Shown here: positions 22,884-23,170 of the stretch, piece after piece
Layout of the letters: each line of letters starts with the position of its first letter
Numbering within the stretch: position 1 is the first letter of the stretch
Assembly: GCA_030611945.1 (NCBI GenBank)
Contig: JAUWOV010000019.1
Coordinates: 1 to 23,170 of the forward strand
Source: a bacterium
GTDB lineage: Bacteria; JAHJDO01
Reading direction: 5' to 3'
Length of the DNA stretch: 23,170 nucleotides
Translations under genes and position numbers: made by a program
The notes under the pieces: model-generated
Told to the model about the DNA's origin: nothing
Databases searched by the model: none
What the model saw: only the letters and a program-made list of their open reading frames with translations

Positions 22884-23170
22884 TCACCAGCGAATATCTC
22901 CTATATAAATTTCTTCCCAATCTACTTCCAGAAAAGGGCTTAATATTAGCGTGCCTAAACTTGGCATTTTTATCATCTCGTAATCGTATACTATCATATT
23001 ATAACCTGATATCCAAAAAAATTTCAAAAATCTGGGAAGTCCTGTTGAGGGAACGGTCAACACATCATTACCCCCCTGGGCAGAAAAAGACTGATCTAAT
23101 CTAATCGCAGTATCAAGGTCAATAGGAGGAATCATAAGCAAGCGCTTGTCCAGATTCGGCACCTTATCTT
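22884..23170 (-). CDS. Hypothetical protein upstream of ruvA, 5' end open at window edge
   Basis: The frame ends in TGA at 22884 and stays open to the right edge of the window. A GTG at 23162 could be a start, but no properly spaced RBS precedes it, so the gene probably continues beyond the window. The visible 92-95 residues are moderately hydrophobic (FLKFFWISGYNMIVYDYEM, then SLGTLILSPFLEVDWEEIYIGDI) with no motif I recognise; it does not look like the end of RuvC. The 7-bp gap to ruvA suggests co-transcription. Confidence 0.55.
   Translation of the reverse strand, partial: DKVPNLDKRLLMIPPIDLDTAIRLDQSFSAQGGNDVLTVPSTGLPRFLKFFWISGYNMIVYDYEMIKMPSLGTLILSPFLEVDWEEIYIGDIRW

Overview
The window is AT-rich, densely packed bacterial chromosomal DNA with short intergenic gaps, several 4-bp ATGA/GTGA gene overlaps and good Shine-Dalgarno sites at many but not all starts. 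The gene set (RuvA/RuvB, GatA/GatB, BioF/BioB, GalK, glutamate dehydrogenase with a PII protein, a PilZ protein, secreted proteins and a lipoprotein-type leader) fits a free-living bacterium that is probably Gram-negative. The spread of small palindromic repeats, the LysM/DUF4015-type protein and the divergent phosphohexomutase remind me of uncultivated lineages such as Omnitrophota, but that placement is only a guess. No rRNA, tRNA, CRISPR array, integrase or phage gene was seen.

Layout. Positions 1-7293 (minus strand) form one long gene line: PII protein -> glutamate dehydrogenase -> MscS channel -> RuvB -> an unusual 890-residue fusion of an M28-like aminopeptidase with an AAC(3)-type acetyltransferase -> two small secreted proteins, the last cut by the window edge. 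Positions 7369-10262 (minus) hold gatA-gatB without gatC. Positions 10406-10973 (plus) hold a short new ORF coupled to a PilZ gene, behind a promoter-like site with a perfect 15-bp palindrome. Positions 10974-14020 (minus) hold a PHP/histidinol-phosphatase-like gene -> bioB -> bioF. Positions 14118-17724 (plus) hold a divergent phosphohexomutase, a small VIT1/CCC1-like protein and a COG0701-type permease, followed by the wreck of a thioredoxin gene and a lipoprotein gene. A LysM/DUF4015 protein follows at 18012-19286 (plus). On the minus strand at 19272-23170 come galK, a RAYT-type transposase, an unrecognised 323-residue gene, ruvA and an open-ended hypothetical gene.

Most notable signal. 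At least two families of small palindromic DNA elements have settled in or against genes. One family (core GTAGGGG..GGGCTTGCC) has four copies, and two of them lie in frame inside the RAYT transposase, the enzyme class known to mobilise such repeats. A second, 64-65 bp family folds on paper into a three-way junction. One copy is flanked by a 4-bp direct repeat (69 bp period), adds 23 codons to the PHP protein, preserves the ATGA overlap with bioB and places a GGGGGA ribosome-binding-like site 6 nt before the bioB ATG. A third palindrome forms the stop region of bioB, and a fourth is translated inside the phosphohexomutase. The local theme is therefore repeat domestication: mobile palindromes that have become coding sequence, gene ends and possibly translation signals.

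Other points of interest are a PII protein without the uridylylated T-loop tyrosine next to glutamate dehydrogenase, two possible leaderless mRNAs (phosphohexomutase and ruvB), and a galK whose GTG start overlaps the transposase stop.
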